Positions 21,795-34,549 of a stretch of DNA of 64,000 nucleotides are shown piece after piece. The stretch covers positions 91,942 through 155,941 of the forward strand of contig JBBHKE010001207.1 in NCBI GenBank assembly GCA_037447655.1, written 5' to 3'. Every line of letters begins with the position of its first letter. Position 1 is the first letter of the stretch. Source of the DNA: Zygnema cylindricum. Lineage: Eukaryota; Streptophyta; Zygnematophyceae; Zygnematales; Zygnemataceae. The position numbers and the translations under genes were made by a program. A model generated the notes under the pieces. That model had not been told where the DNA came from. It did not search any database and was given only the letters and a program-made list of their open reading frames with translations.

Positions 21795-24579
21795 GGCGAG
21801 GGATGAATTGTTTCGCTTTCCTCCTTTTTGTCTTTCTCATTGAGGAAGTTTGATTGTTCTTCTAAAGAAAATAATTTAAAGTTGGTAATGGTTTGTATCT
21901 TAAAATTGAAGAAGGTATTAGTTTATGCTTTTTTTATTAATAATGCACACTAGGACTATGAAAGGTTGTTTCATACGAGAGAACAAATTTTGGGAACGTG
22001 AAGCTCCCGACAAGCAGAGATGATATTTTTAGGCTTTTTTCAATATTCGGATTATGTGGGTGGGTGGACAAAGCCCCAATTTTTTTCATTAAATTGTGTG
22101 TATTTTCTTGAATTTATCAATATATTTTACTTTTATATTTGTGTGAATGTGAGACACTTCCACGGCGACCATTTTTTCTGTGGGTACAAAATGTTGAAAT
22201 CCATATGTTTTTTTTTGGCCTTGTATCTGATATGTCTTCAAATATAATGATCTTTTTCATATTATCAACTTGTGAAAAAAATCAAAAAAATACAGTTACT
22301 ATGTAACCTTATAGCACAACTTTTTGCATCAGTTCTTTGATGACTTCATGATAACGTATACCCAAACAAAACTCAAAGCATATTCTTGAAAGTTAAATGA
22401 GCTTCAAGGTATTATTAACTATGATAAGATCACTTAAAAAAATTAGAGTGCGCAACAATATCACAAATCACAATCGGAAAAAAATAGTCACATAAACATT
22501 CACCATAGGTTGCACAAGGGTCCAGCCAATATCAATATCAATATAATAACAGAAGCCTTTCTTCACTCTTATTCTCATTCTCATAAAATTGTTCCTCATT
22601 CAGAATTGATCTCACTATAATTCTTCTTACATAGACTGGTTAATTGACTACCTATATTAAAACTCAATTAAAGCTGATGCCTATTTTTACCACATACTTT
22701 TAAGTATTATGCGCTACTTTACAAGTCTACTACTTTATTATAGCGTTTTTTACTTCTTTAAGTGGTTTATACTACCTTTGTTAGTGTAAAAGGTTCTTAT
22801 CGTAAAATCCCAAAACCCTTAATGACCCTGAAAAGCCCTAAGTAACCTTAAAAAACCCCCGAAATACTTTGATTCCTTTTACCGTAACTAGGTCTACATA
22901 CACTAGTCAGGCCTAGGATTAGGTCTACCTTATGGCGCCCTTACGGCTTCCCGATTCTCTAGTTTTCATTATAAAATCCTTCATGTGTTCTTTGAATATT
23001 ATCAATAAAAAAGACACTCTTACGACAAACTTCTCCTTTGTATCTTTTTTGTTTGTCGTTACTTTACTGAAATTATCTATCTTTGGCCTATTCCTATTTT
23101 GGCTTATTTTGTTATCCTTTGTCTTGCTTGTTTTGGCCTATTATGGTCTTTTATTCAATATCCCTCTCTTCCCCTCTTTCTAAAAAATACAGGAAAAAAT
23201 AAACCAAAACTAGTTAACAAAAAACCTAAAATAAACCCAAAAAAAATCCAAATAAAAAGCCGAAAAGAAAAAAACCCGAGGAGAAAAAAATGCCGAAAAG
23301 TAGAAAAATCCAATGAAAAAATAACTCCATAGTAACGCCTATAACAATAGTTGAAATAAATAAATAAATAAGCACATGAATAAAAACATACAAAAATAAA
23401 TCAAGAAATGACCTGAAATTAAATAACAATAATAATAATAATAATAATAAGGGCTTGTACAAAGCAATAATAATTCTCTATGAAAAAAAGGGGAGGGGGG
23501 GATGGGGAAAGGCGGGAAAATAGCCCCCCCCCCCCCCCCCCCCCTAATTTAAACTGTGAAAAACTAAAAAAAAAACAAAAAAAAATCAGAAAAAAAAAAA
23601 AAAAACCCCCACCCCCCCCCCCTTCCGATGTACCAATTTTCGGACCCCTTTTTCCGCCTTCAGAACCCCCACCAATACCGCCGCTATCTCCTTCTTTCTC
23701 TCTTTCTCCTCCCCTTTTTTTCTCCTACCCCTTCACTCAATCCCTTCTCCGCTTTCCCCCCCTTCCCCCATTTCCCTTCTGTCCAAGGATCTGCACCCTC
23801 CCTCTTCCCCTCCGACTTCCCCTCTCTACCCACCCTCTGCCTTTTCAAACTAGTTTTTTTAATGAAAATTCTCCATCGTAATTTTCAGTGTAACAATGTT
23901 CAAAAACGAAATCGCTACTCAAATCTTTAACACTTTAATTATGTCACAGTTGTAGACTTCTAAAACAACGACTACAAAACTTGCGGAAAATTGTGGACGT
24001 CGACAAAACTAGCGACAATTGTAAACGTCGAAAAATGTATGTTGTCAAACCACAATTTGATGACTTTTTGTGAGATGAAAGGTTTGGGTTTTGTGACATT
24101 TTGACGTCATGCTCACTTGTGACAACGTTGACGTCATTAATTCAAGAACTTTCCGCCATGGCTTTGTGAACTAGTTTTTTTTACTTTTATCACTCTACCT
24201 AGAATCAAACTACTCCCAAAGATATTAAAAGAAAAAAGAAAAGTTCTTTCATTTCATACCATTATTGTTGCATTTCATTCCAAGAAGAGGGAGAGAGGAG
24301 AGTCAAAGTGAGAGGGAGAGGGGGTAGGCAAAAGCGACGTAGACTTTTGCAAAGGACCCATGAATTAGAGTGGTGTTTCGAGAACCCAGCAATTGTTTTT
24401 TCGTACATGCTCGTCATTTTTTCCATATATGCTCGTGATAAGGGAGCTTAAAGGTAAATAGCCCTTGATTTCGGGGACTTGAGACTGGAAAAGGCGAGTG
24501 CATGCTTGATCACCCATGTGATTGAATTCAAATCCATACGTTGCCCAATTAGGCTGCACTTCTAAAGTTCTGAAATAAC
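21795..24579. other. Intergenic AT-rich and homopolymer-rich DNA
   Basis: No coding motif is visible. Contents include an AT-rich stretch (21800-22900), an A-rich stretch with AAAACC-like runs (23200-23340), an (AAT)n run near 23430, a run of more than 20 C at 23524-23544, further poly-A and poly-C tracts to 23620, and a CT-rich block to 23860. Open frames there are low-complexity artefacts. Confidence 0.7.
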
Positions 24580-25310
24580 TGGTGCTGCCGTGGTGTTTTT
24601 TTGAAATCCTATTGCTGCTTCCCGTTTTGCACTCGTCGATGTTGTCTAGAGTCCCGCCTTACTTTCAAAAAACATTCCTGCTGCTCTTTTCCGATATGCG
24701 TGACTGTGAGAAAAAGAGACCAAAGTCGGGAGTGCTTTCTGTGGGAATCTTGGTTTGTTGCACCGAAAGAAAGGGGAGCAGTCGGGTCGAGTCACAAGGA
24801 TGGCCATTCTTCCTTCCCCAAGTATTTGTTGCATCGAATTTTGGGGGTCGGGTATTTGCTTCTCCAACGGTTGCCGGAGGACTGGAAGCGGGATCATATT
24901 GGTCCAATATGCCTTGACTCTGTGTTCCGAGATCCCATCAAGGCGGCGTCGAAAACCAATGGAGCTCATAAAATCTGGGTTACGTGATTCCTTTGTCCGC
25001 AACCTATTTCCGTTTATCATCTTCCGGGTGGACATTTTCCAGAACGTACCCCACCGGTGTGTCTGGGAGCAGATGAAGCCACGAGATTAATTTGATCAAC
25101 CTGTAAAATGTTCCACTTCTTTGGTCTTGATGCTCTTTTCATTTTCTTGCTAGGGAGTATCCCTGATAAGGCCATCCTTCCATCACGAGATCTATTTTTG
25201 CCAAACAGATTAGATGGGGTTTCAGGGTTGTTTTCTATATTCTGCGGAAGGCTCCAGTGGGCTTTGGAAAAGGCAAACACTGGAAGCTGCTGAGGATATA
25301 GGGTGTGAAG
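24580..25310. other. Unassigned region open in several frames
   Basis: About 500 bp (24580-25090) of more balanced composition are open in two + and two minus frames of 80-129 codons. None shows a motif I recognise. It may be an exon or a decayed element fragment. It ends at the LTR start at 25311. Confidence 0.3.
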
Positions 25311-25987
25311 TGTTAGGATTTAGTATTGAGAACTCATTTAGCGACAAGACATTCTCGTAGCTAAAGCAGCGACGACCAGCGACGAAGTAGTTTCGTCGCT
25401 AGATATTTGAAGTGACCTGGAAATTGATTGTTCGTTTCGTTTTGTTTCACTTAAGTTTGAGTCATACTATAGAAGTGACGTGGAAATTGTTTGGTCATTG
25501 CGGTTCACGTAAGTTCTAGTCGTACCGTGTGGTTCAGGTTGGTTCACAATTGACTTTTTTAGTCGTACACTTTTCTAGTCGTACCGTGTAGTTCAAGTCG
25601 GTTCGCACTTGTTGGTCGTTTGTTTCACCACGTTGACTCTTACACGTTTTACATGTACAGTTTGGTTGGTATTGTTACGTGATGTTTGAAATAGTATATT
25701 GCGGCGTATGATCCTCCCAGAAGATTATGAAGGAGTTCAAGGAGTTAAGGGAGTTTGATAACTTTGTGGTGTTTCTTGAGGAGTAAGAGGAGGTTAGTGA
25801 AGATGATATTTTATATGATTAAGAGGAGTTAGAAGTGAGAGTGTTTTGAGGGTGTGAGGAAATTATGTAAGAAATGTTATCCGTGGAATATATTGGCTTC
25901 CGTGGCGTTATCTTTCTCTAGTGTGTGTTTTATCTTTTATGCTTCCGCTTGCATTTGCACTCAGTGTTTTATTATTCGATCCTATCA
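25311..25987 (+). repeat. 5' LTR of family C
   Basis: It starts TGTTAGGATTTAG and ends gatcctatca, and the PBS follows immediately. It matches the solo LTR at 42871-43597, except that it lacks one copy of a roughly 40-bp cgacgaag-rich internal duplication. Confidence 0.92.
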
Positions 25988-26039
25988 ATTGGTATCGGAG
26001 CAGGTTGTAGTGCTCCATGAGTGTTTTGATGATGGAGAT

Positions 26040-26400
26040 GGAGACGATTGAAGGCGAAAAGGATTGACGACGAAGACGACAGATTGAAGACGAAGAGAGA
26101 AGACGAAGACGAAGTTTGAAGACGAATATGAAGACAGAAGACGAAGATGAAGACGAAGATGAAGATGGAAGTCGAAGATGGAGACGAAAAAGAAGACAAA
26201 GACCGAAGACGAAAAAGAAGATGAAGATGAAGATTGAAGACGCAGAGTGAAGACGAAGACGAAGTTTGAAGACGAATACGAAGACAGAAGACGAAGTTGA
26301 AGACGGAAGTCGAAGATGAAGATGAAGTAGAAGACGAAGACTGAAGACGAAGATGAAAACTTAGACGAAGACGAAGACTAAAACGAAGACTGAAGATGAG
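26040..26400 (+). repeat. GAAGAC/GAAGAT low-complexity block
   Basis: About 360 bp consist of degenerate repeats of gaagacgaagatgaag. Both strands give low-complexity translations (Glu/Asp-rich or Ser/Phe-rich), so the long frames here are not evidence of a gene. Confidence 0.85.
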
Positions 26401-26454
26401 GTGAAGGTTGTTTTTTCTTTTGACAGCAATTATTGTGGATATTATGATGATGGA

Positions 26455-27495
26455 GGTGATACTTTTTTTGAAGTTGAAGAAGAAGAGACCGAAGATGTTG
26501 AAGAAGTCGAAGAAGGTGAAAAAGGCGAAGAAGAGAAGAGTGATTTGATGAGAGAGAAAAGAGTGAGGAGTAAAAAGAGGATAAATAAAAGAAGGAATTG
26601 ACAAAGTTGAAGAAGAAGAAAAATTGAAGAGAGGAGTGAAGAAAATTGTGACGAGAAGTGTATTAAGAAGAGTGACTTGATGAGAGAGAAAAGAGTGAGG
26701 AGTAAAAGGAGGATAAATAAAAGAAGGAATTGACAAAGTTGAAGAAGAAGAAAAATTGAAGAGAGGAGTGAAGAAAATTGTGATGAGAAGTGTATTAAGA
26801 AGAGTGATTTGATAAATAAAAGAAGGAATTGACAAAGTTGAAGAAGAAGAAAAAATGAAGAGAGGAGTGAAGAAAATTATCGTGATATGAAACTACCCGA
26901 TACCCAACAATTGTGATGAGAAGTATATTAAGAAGAGTGATAAAAGAGTGAGGATTAAAAGGAGGGTTTAAAAAAAAAGGAGTTGACGAAGATGAAGAAG
27001 AAGGAAAAGTGGAGAAATCGGATTCGAAAAAGTTGGAGGAGGAGAAGAAGGCAAAGAAGAGAAGAGTGAATTAAAATCAATCCGATGTGGAAATTAAGAT
27101 TGAGATGGGAGGAAGAAAAGGCATCTATCCTTTGATGAATGCATCGGATTCCAATCTGGATGGAGGTGATATTTATTTTGAAGTTGAAGAAGAAGAGACC
27201 GAAGATGTTGAAGAAGTCGAAGAAGGTGAAAAAGGCGAAGAAGAGAAGAGTGATTTGATGAGAGAGAAAAGAGTGAGGAGTAAAAGGAGGATAAATAAAA
27301 GAAGGAATTGACAAAGTTGAAGAAGAAGAAAAATTGAAGAGAGGAGTGAAGAAAATTGTGATGAGAAGTGTATTAAGAAGAGTGATTTGATGTATAAAAG
27401 AAGGAATTGACAAAGTTAAAGAAGAAGAAAAATTGAAGAGAGGAGTGAAGAAAATTGTGATGAGAAGTATATTAAGAAGAGTGATTTGATGAGAG
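26455..27495 (+). repeat. Tandem units of about 125 bp in family C interior
   Basis: A unit containing gagagaaaagagtgagg, ggataaataaaagaagg and gtgatgagaagtgtattaag recurs at about 26540, 26665, 26800, 27250 and 27370, with truncated versions. A larger block (about 26455-26830) is itself repeated from about 27170. This looks like array expansion inside the element. Confidence 0.75.
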
Positions 27496-27659
27496 ATAAA
27501 AGAGTGAGGATTAAAAGGAGGGTTGAAAAAAAAAGGAGTTGACGAAGATGAAGAAGAAGGAAAAGTGGAGAAATCGGATTCTTGTTCCGGTTTGAAAAAA
27601 AAAAAAAGGAAAGTGTAGAGATGAAGTGGAGATAGAGATAGGTTAGTGAATGAAAAAAA

Positions 27660-29777
27660 AAAGAATAGGAATAATCTTTCCCCCATGGTGGCTTCGACGT
27701 CCCGTTCGGAGAAACCAATTAGTTTTTCCCGGAGTTTTATTCGAGGGAGAATCTCGGATGTATGGAGTCCCGAGTAATTTGGAAGATCAAATTCCGAAAG
27801 TGTTCGACAAATTGATGTGGTATATTGATGTCCTATTGCAATCTGAAGCAAGAAGAAGAAAGGGGAAGAGTCATCTGCCGGATGATGTGGATCTCTATTA
27901 GGATAGAGATGAAGATGAGAGTCGAGGAGATAATTGTTTGAAGAAAGAGGAGAAAGAGAAGAGGTAAATTGACACGTAAAATTTCGAGGAGTACTGGTGA
28001 CATTTATGGAGTTTGGGGATATATTATTCCTCAATGTTACTTAAATTATTTTGGTGGAGGAAGAGGTCGTGCATAAGGCGACCGAGGCGATCGCGGTGTA
28101 GGCCACCACCTTGATTGGTGGTTATGAATTTGGAATTTATTGCGGTTATGTAAATGATTGATTCGATGAGTGGAGAAGAGAAATTGTAAGAAAACATTGA
28201 GTTTTTATGAGTGGAAAATTTATATTTTCTTGGACATCTCTAATTCAGAATTGGAGGAGAAATAACATTTCCACATTTGAAGGAGAAATTAGAGAACAAG
28301 TTGTGACATTAAGAGTGACATTGAAATTGAAATCGATGATTAGTGTGATGGGAAATTTGGTTCCAATGCTCCAAAATTTCAAGGTTTTACATCGAGTTCA
28401 CAATTAAGCTTCAACGTTGTAGAAGTGGAAGGAAGAGTGAAGAGAAGAAGATTAAAGTTTTTTGAAGGAGGAATGGAGTGCGTGAATGTGATTTATTGAT
28501 TGAGGCGTAAAGGAGTGTTTTATAAAGAAGAAAGTAAATGCATCGTCGTGAGTTGAAAATGAAGCTCGACGTTTTGAAGATCTATTTTTTCAAGAAGTTC
28601 TATTTCGTACATTTTTACGTTTATTTATTGAAGAAGTGAATGAGGTGACTAGCGTGACGATTACCTAAACCTCCGATCGGTTTGGAAGAAGCTTCATTCA
28701 AGTTCGGCATTTTCAATCTCTGTTTACATTTCGAATGTGAACAGATCTATTTGATTTTTTTTTGTTCTGGATGATTGAAGTTGTGAATCTTGTTGAAGTG
28801 AAGTTATAATGTGTCCATGATTAGGAGGAGGAAGAGGAAGAGTTCCGTGTTGGAACGAGACCGGCATTTCACCGGCTGTTTCGGTCGTTTTTGTGACTTT
28901 GTCAAAACGCCGAACTTTTGTGCGGCCGTTACGTTGGAATGTGGTGTAATATAGAAGTGAAGTTTTGTACCACAGACTGTTCGATTGTTACACTGAAGCA
29001 TAAAATGGTGTGACAATTACCTAAATCGATACGTGATTTATTATCAATCGTTAATATTTGGAGTTAAATCTACACAATTTGATTCTGACGTTTCTGTGGA
29101 GAGTGATCCTTCCGTACTTGGCTTTAATACCGCATGTACCTTGGAGTTTTCCGGATATTGATTTGACTAGCATTTGGCGGCTATTTTTTGGTCGTCAAAA
29201 ATTGTCGGTTGAGGAGTGATTCGAAATCCTTTTACGCTAATCTTCTCGTACCTTATGGTACCATATGGATGTGACTCTGGTTTTGGTCAACGAATAAATT
29301 ATATGAAACAATTTTATATGATGGAGGTGACGTGGATTTGCGACTTGAACTTTCGACTTTTTATTTCGAGATTTCACCGTCAACTTTCGTTTTCGTTTGG
29401 AGCACCAATATATTTTGACGTTGTTTGCACAAATGGGGAAGCGCCATGTGGCGTATGCGTGGAATTTGACGCGCGAAGATACAGATGAATTATGAGTGGT
29501 GATGGAAGAAAAATTAAAATATTTGTTATGTTGGAGAGGGGGCTACGACATTTGGAGTTGATTGAAGTTTGCGAGGATTATTTGATTTAACATTTGTGAA
29601 AAATCGCGTGGAGAAATTATCGTTTCGTACATCTGACATTTGTTGTTTTGTTTAGTACGTTAATTTGTCGTTAATGTTTGGCTCATGATGTTTTAAAGAA
29701 GAGAAGTTTTAAGTTGTGATTGGTGTAATGAAAACAAGTTTAACAGGGGGCTTTGAGTGTCTCAGTAAGAGGGGGAA
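27660..29777 (+). other. Family C interior, 3' part, non-coding
   Basis: No copia domain is found. Blocks around the ccggctgtttcggtcg and attacctaaatcg motifs match the reverse complement of the family D interior (about 46640-46870). The two families therefore share a common non-coding core. It ends at the polypurine tract. Confidence 0.6.
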
Positions 29778-30166
29778 TGTTAGGATTTAGTACTGAGAAC
29801 TCATTTAGCGACGAGACATTCTTGTAGCTAAAGTAGCGACGACCAGCGACGAAGTATTTTCGTCGTTGTATATTTGAAGTGCCAGCGACGAAGTAGTTTC
29901 GTCGCTAGATATTTGAAGTGACGTAGAAATTGAATGTTTGTTTTGTTTCACGTAAGTTTGAATAGAACTATTGAAGTGACGTGGAAATTGTTTTTTGCTG
30001 GTTTGTTAAAGGTACAGTGAAGTTATCAAGATAAGTTTGAATGCACTTTGTTTTGTTTGTAAGTTAAAGATGCAGTGAAGTTTATAGATCGCTGTTTTGA
30101 TGAAGCAGCGACCGTGAAGTTTATATGTTGCTGCTTTTATGAAGCAGCGACCAGCAGCGATGAAAT
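29778..30166 (+). repeat. 3' LTR of family C, cut by gap
   Basis: It starts after the polypurine tract and matches the solo LTR at 42871 for about 210 bp, including the internal duplication. After about 29990 it diverges into a stretch with repeated gaagcagcgacc motifs that is not in the other two LTR copies. The gap begins at 30167. Confidence 0.75.
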
Positions 30167-30402
30167 NNNNNNNNNNNNNNNNNNNNNNNNNNNNNNNNNN
30201 NNNNNNNNNNNNNNNNNNNNNNNNNNNNNNNNNNNNNNNNNNNNNNNNNNNNNNNNNNNNNNNNNNNNNNNNNNNNNNNNNNNNNNNNNNNNNNNNNNNN
30301 NNNNNNNNNNNNNNNNNNNNNNNNNNNNNNNNNNNNNNNNNNNNNNNNNNNNNNNNNNNNNNNNNNNNNNNNNNNNNNNNNNNNNNNNNNNNNNNNNNNN
30401 NN
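30167..30402. other. Assembly gap (236 N)
   Basis: A run of N separates the family C 3' LTR from the interior of a family B element. The right flank is repeated almost exactly at 44316-45273. Confidence 1.
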
Positions 30403-30596
30403 TTTCTTGCTCACGGCACGGCCCATGAGTATTGACAATCACTTGAGGAGCAATATGAGAAAGGCGTTGAGAACAAGGGTCCATATGTTTTACGGACTTT
30501 ATGAATTTTAAAATCAAGTCAAATGAATCGATAGATGATGCCGTGAAACGTTTCAATATTATACTAGAGCAATAAATTAACAATGGCCGAGTTATC

Positions 30597-32915
30597 TTGG
30601 ATGCGGATAAGTTAAGCGTTTTTCTTATTGCTTTACCGGAGAAGCTTTCGCATCTTAAAGCTATTTTACGAGCAAAGGCGGATAACACCTTCGCATTCAC
30701 CGCAAATTTTATCAAAATGTCAAAGGGAACTCCACCGGCTTCTTCAAGTGGAGGAGGAGTTCTCAACTCTACTACTCTCGAAACCCCAGATCTTTACTAT
30801 GCTGGTGGTAAAGAAGGTGGTACAAGAGGTGGCTCGAGAGGTGGTGGTGGCGGCCCAGGCAACAAGAGGGATCAAGGTCGTCCACCGAAGGTCCCTTCGG
30901 ATCTTTCCAATGTGACATGCTACCATTTTAACCGGCTTGGACATTTGTCTTCATCTTGTCCGGATAACGATAAGCAATGTCATTTTTGCGGTAAGTGGGG
31001 GCATACGATCCCTCAATGTTATGCAAAGAGTGGAAATTCTGGAAGTGGAAGAGGAGGTAGAGGAAGTGATAGAGGCGCCCGAGGTGGCGGCCGAGGAGGA
31101 GGCCGCGGTGGTGGTCGTGGTTACAGTAATGCAAATTACTTTGACTATGGTAATGAAACCGGTGATGAGTTTCCAGTTCTTAACCTTACCCTTGATTCGG
31201 TAAGTAGTGGAGGAAATTTGGAGAAAGAGTGGATTATTGATACGGGGGCATCTCATCATGTTTGCACGGATGCCACCTTGTTTGATGACATGAGGGAACT
31301 TACGGTTCCAAAGTTTATTACGGTTGCAAGCGGCCATGTCATTTCGGTTGGTACGGTTGGCACGGTTCGGCTTGATCTTCTTTCATGGGATAATGATGGG
31401 AAAGAGAGATCGACGGAGTATCGTCTTCAAAATACTCTTTATATTCTGGACGGTTCGGTTAATTTGTTAAGCGTTCCACAAATCCAAAAGAGTGGTGGAA
31501 GCTTACTTGCACGAGGTGATCAATCTATTGAGATTTGGAATGAGAAGGGGAATGTAATTGGAGAAGGAGTTGTAACGGACGCGAATCATAGTCGCCTCTT
31601 ATGGAGGAGGCCGAAATCTAAAGTTCCCACCGAGGGAATTTCACATCAAATTTCGGAGTTGAAAGGTGATCTTACCTTATGGCATCATCGGATGTGTCAC
31701 ACATCCGAGGTAAGTTTGAAGAAGATGATTCGTCATTCTTTGGTGAGGGGTTTGGACCTTGCATCCGGTGAGAAGGTTAACGGATGCGGAGGATGTAGCA
31801 AAGGACGTCAAATTCGGAAATCCCATCCGAATAAAGACATCAAGCATCGAGCTCAAAGTCATTTGGAGGTTGTCCACATCGATCTTTGTGGACATATTAA
31901 ACCCGAGACAATTGGAGGTAATAAGTATAATTTGGTAATTGTTGATGACTTCTCTTAGAAGTCATGGGTGTATTTGTTGAAAAAGAAATCGGATGCATTT
32001 GAAAAAATTAAGGAATGGCATGTAATGGCCGAGAGGCAAATTGATAAGAAGTTTAAGTCCATTCGTTCAGACAATGGAGGGGAGTTTGTTGTTTTTGAGG
32101 GGTATTGTAAGGATTGGGGGATAAGGCATCAATTCACGGCGCCTTATTCTCCGGAGTCAAATGGAGTGGCCGAGAGGAAGAATCGTACCTTACAAAAAAT
32201 GGTCCGTGCGATGGTTCATAGCTCCGGACGAGAGATGTTTTTGTGGGGAGACGCGATTCTTACGGCGAATTATATTTGTAACCGAAGAATCACTTCGGTT
32301 TTCGCAAGTAAAACACCGGAGGAGTTATGGAGTGGTAGAAAGCCCACGGTTCATCATTTGAGAATTTAGGGATGTCATGCCACGCTTTATGTGGAATCAA
32401 TTAAGAGGAAGGGGAAATTTGCACCCAGGTGTTGGCCGGGATTTTTTGTTGGTTATAGCGCGAAGGGGAATTTGTATCGAGTGTATGATCCGGCTCGTCA
32501 CACCGTGGAGGAATCTCGGAATGTGGATTTTCATGAGGATCTCAAATCCGCCATGAATTCCGTGGGGAAATTTAAAGAGAATTTGGATTTTTATGAGGAG
32601 AGTGAAATTGAGAATTTTCCGTTCATTGGGGATTCGGAATCCGATGAGGAACCGAATGTAAAAATTCAGAAAAATAAATTGGGAAATCGGTTGAAGTTGA
32701 ATTTGAAAGAAAGAGTAACGGATCTTTGGATTCCCGAGTGCCTTAGAACATTCGGAAATCTCAAAGCTCTAAATCGAGTTCTAAATCGAGTGAGAAGGAA
32801 ATTGAAATTGAATCCGAGGAAGAGAAAGAGGAGAAAGAGGAGGAGCAAGTTCTTAGAAGGAGCTCTCGGAGTACAAAAGGGAAGAAACCGGAGAAACTCA
32901 CTTACGATCGAATAG
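30597..32915 (+). pseudogene. Family B gag C-terminus, protease, integrase (copy 2)
   Basis: The frame begins LDADKL-like (MDADKLSVFLIALPEKLSHL). It carries a Gly/Arg-rich linker and two knuckles (CYHFNRLGHLSSSC, with the second Cys changed to Phe, and CHFCGKWGHTIPQC). WIIDTGASHHVC, CGGCSKGRQ, VVHIDLCGH, SIRSDNGGEF, ESNGVAERK and FFVGYSAKGNLYRVYDP follow. A TAG at about 31957 breaks the integrase. The frame shifts again near 32700. Confidence 0.92.
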
Positions 32916-32998
32916 GGGAAAATGCATCAAATTCGTATTATTTTCTTTCCGATGCTAAAAAGACGGAGTTTCTTTTCTAGCAATCACTTACAGAAAAT

Positions 32999-34372
32999 AT
33001 GACATGCGACCCTCAATCTTACGTCGAGGCAAGGAGGTCGACCAATTGGGAGAGTAAGTGGAAACGGGCGTGGGAGAAAGAATTTGAATCGGTGGTTGAT
33101 AATCGAACTTTTGAGGAAGTGAAATTACCGGAGGGGAAAAAGGCGATTGATGCAAAGTGGGTCTTTAAGACGAAGATTGGAGCTTCGGGTGAAATTATTA
33201 AGAACATGGCGAGGCTTTTTTGTAAGGGGTACTAACAACGTGAGGGAATCGATTTTAAGGAGACTTTTGCTCCCGTGGTGAAGTTCGACTCACTACGGAT
33301 TATTATTGCAATTCCAGCGATAAGGAAGAAGCACGTCCATCAAATGGACGTGAAAACTGCGTTTTTCAATGGTGAGTTTGAGGAAGAGGTATGCTCTTTG
33401 CAGGAAGGAAATGTACGGCGTTTGCGAAAGTCACTATATGGTTTGAAACAAGCACCGCGCACATGGTATTTGAGACTTCATCAAGTACTATTGAAGTTTG
33501 GATTTGTACGGACTACGCTCGATTTTGGAGTATTTGTGAGAGGTGAAGGAGTTGATCAAATTATCTTTTCTGTTTATGTGGATGATTTCTTGATGGCATG
33601 CGACAAGTTGGAGCGTATTAATGAGTTGAAACGTTATCTTGGATTACATTTCAAAGTAATGGATCTTGGAGAGGTACGATATATTTTGGGGATTGAAGTG
33701 ATAAGTGACAAAGAGGGGAACATTAAATTGAGTCAAGCTCAATATTATAAGGAGATTTTGGAGAGATTTGGTATGACTGACGCGAAACCGCTTTCTACGC
33801 CGTTGGATGCAAATTTACACATTCGCAAGTTTGAGGAAGAAGATTCTGTCGATGTACCATATCGAGAGGCGGTTGGTTCACTTATGAACCTTAGCGTTGG
33901 TACTCGTCCAGATATTTCGGCCACGATTTCCATCGCCAGTCGTTATTGTCACGAGCCAAAGAAGGCGCATTGGGAGGCCGTACAACGTATATTTCGATAT
34001 TTAGTTGGAACGATTGATCTTCGACTTCTATTTACTCCAGACAATTATTATTTGGATTGTGTTGGTTATTGTGACGCGGATAGGGGCGGTGATTTTGATT
34101 CAAATAAGTCCACGTTAGGATATGCATTTATTTTCGGAGGAGCTGCGATCTCGTGGAGTTCTAGGCTACAACCTACGGTTGCGTTGAGTTCCATAGAATC
34201 TGGGTATATGGTTGCGTGTCATGCTGCTAAGGATTCGATTTGGCTGAAGGAGATGTTACGTGAGTTAAGCATTCCTATTGGGTGTATAACGATTTATTTT
34301 GACAGCATGAGTTCGATGGCGTTGGCGAAAAATCTAGTGTTTCACAAGAGGACGAAACACATCAAGATCTAA
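32999..34372 (+). pseudogene. Family B reverse transcriptase-RNase H (copy 2)
   Basis: RT starts with SYVEARRSTNWESKWKRAWEKEF. After a stop near 33233 it resumes with MDVKTAFFNGEFEEEV, SLYGLKQAPRTWY, YVDDFLMAC and the RNase H segment ESGYMVACHAAKDSIWLKEML to KRTKHIKI. A short deletion (about 20 codons) removes the residues between EEEV and CSLQEGNV seen in copy 1. Confidence 0.92.
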
Positions 34373-34549
34373 TGGCATTTTGTAAGAGATTTGGTTATTG
34401 CAAACGAGATTGTATTTTCGTACGTACCAACAAAAGAGGAGGCGGCTGATTTGTTGACAAAGGCTGCCACACATGATGTGTTTGAGAGGGGGCGACCAAA
34501 ACTTGGATTATATTGAAAAGTTTGGCGATTCCGACAATAAGAGGGGGAT

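Larger units (their letters stand above)
25311..30166 (+). mobile_element. Non-autonomous LTR retrotransposon family C (LARD-like)
   Basis: The 5' LTR (25311-25987) is followed by a PBS (TTGGTATCGGAGCA). A 3.8-kb interior with no protease, integrase or RT follows, then a polypurine tract (AAGAGGGGGAA), and the 3' LTR starts at 29778 with TGTTAGGATTTAGTACTGAG. It is cut by a gap at 30167. The interior is strongly purine-biased and repetitive. The structure fits a large retrotransposon derivative mobilised by a copia partner. Confidence 0.88.

Noticed and set aside
23480-23930. Pro-rich open frames of 100-133 codons
   Set aside because: They arise from poly-C, poly-A and CT-rich low-complexity DNA with no start context or paralogue.
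24582-25090. Four overlapping open frames of 80-129 codons on both strands
   Set aside because: Not annotated as genes because no motif is recognisable and four frames are open together; listed only as an unassigned region.
25972-28034. Long minus-strand frames of 287 and 359 codons rich in Ser/Phe/Leu
   Set aside because: They are produced by GAAGAC/GAAGAT-type repeats and purine-rich tandem units in a non-autonomous element; no domain, and frames shift with the repeats.
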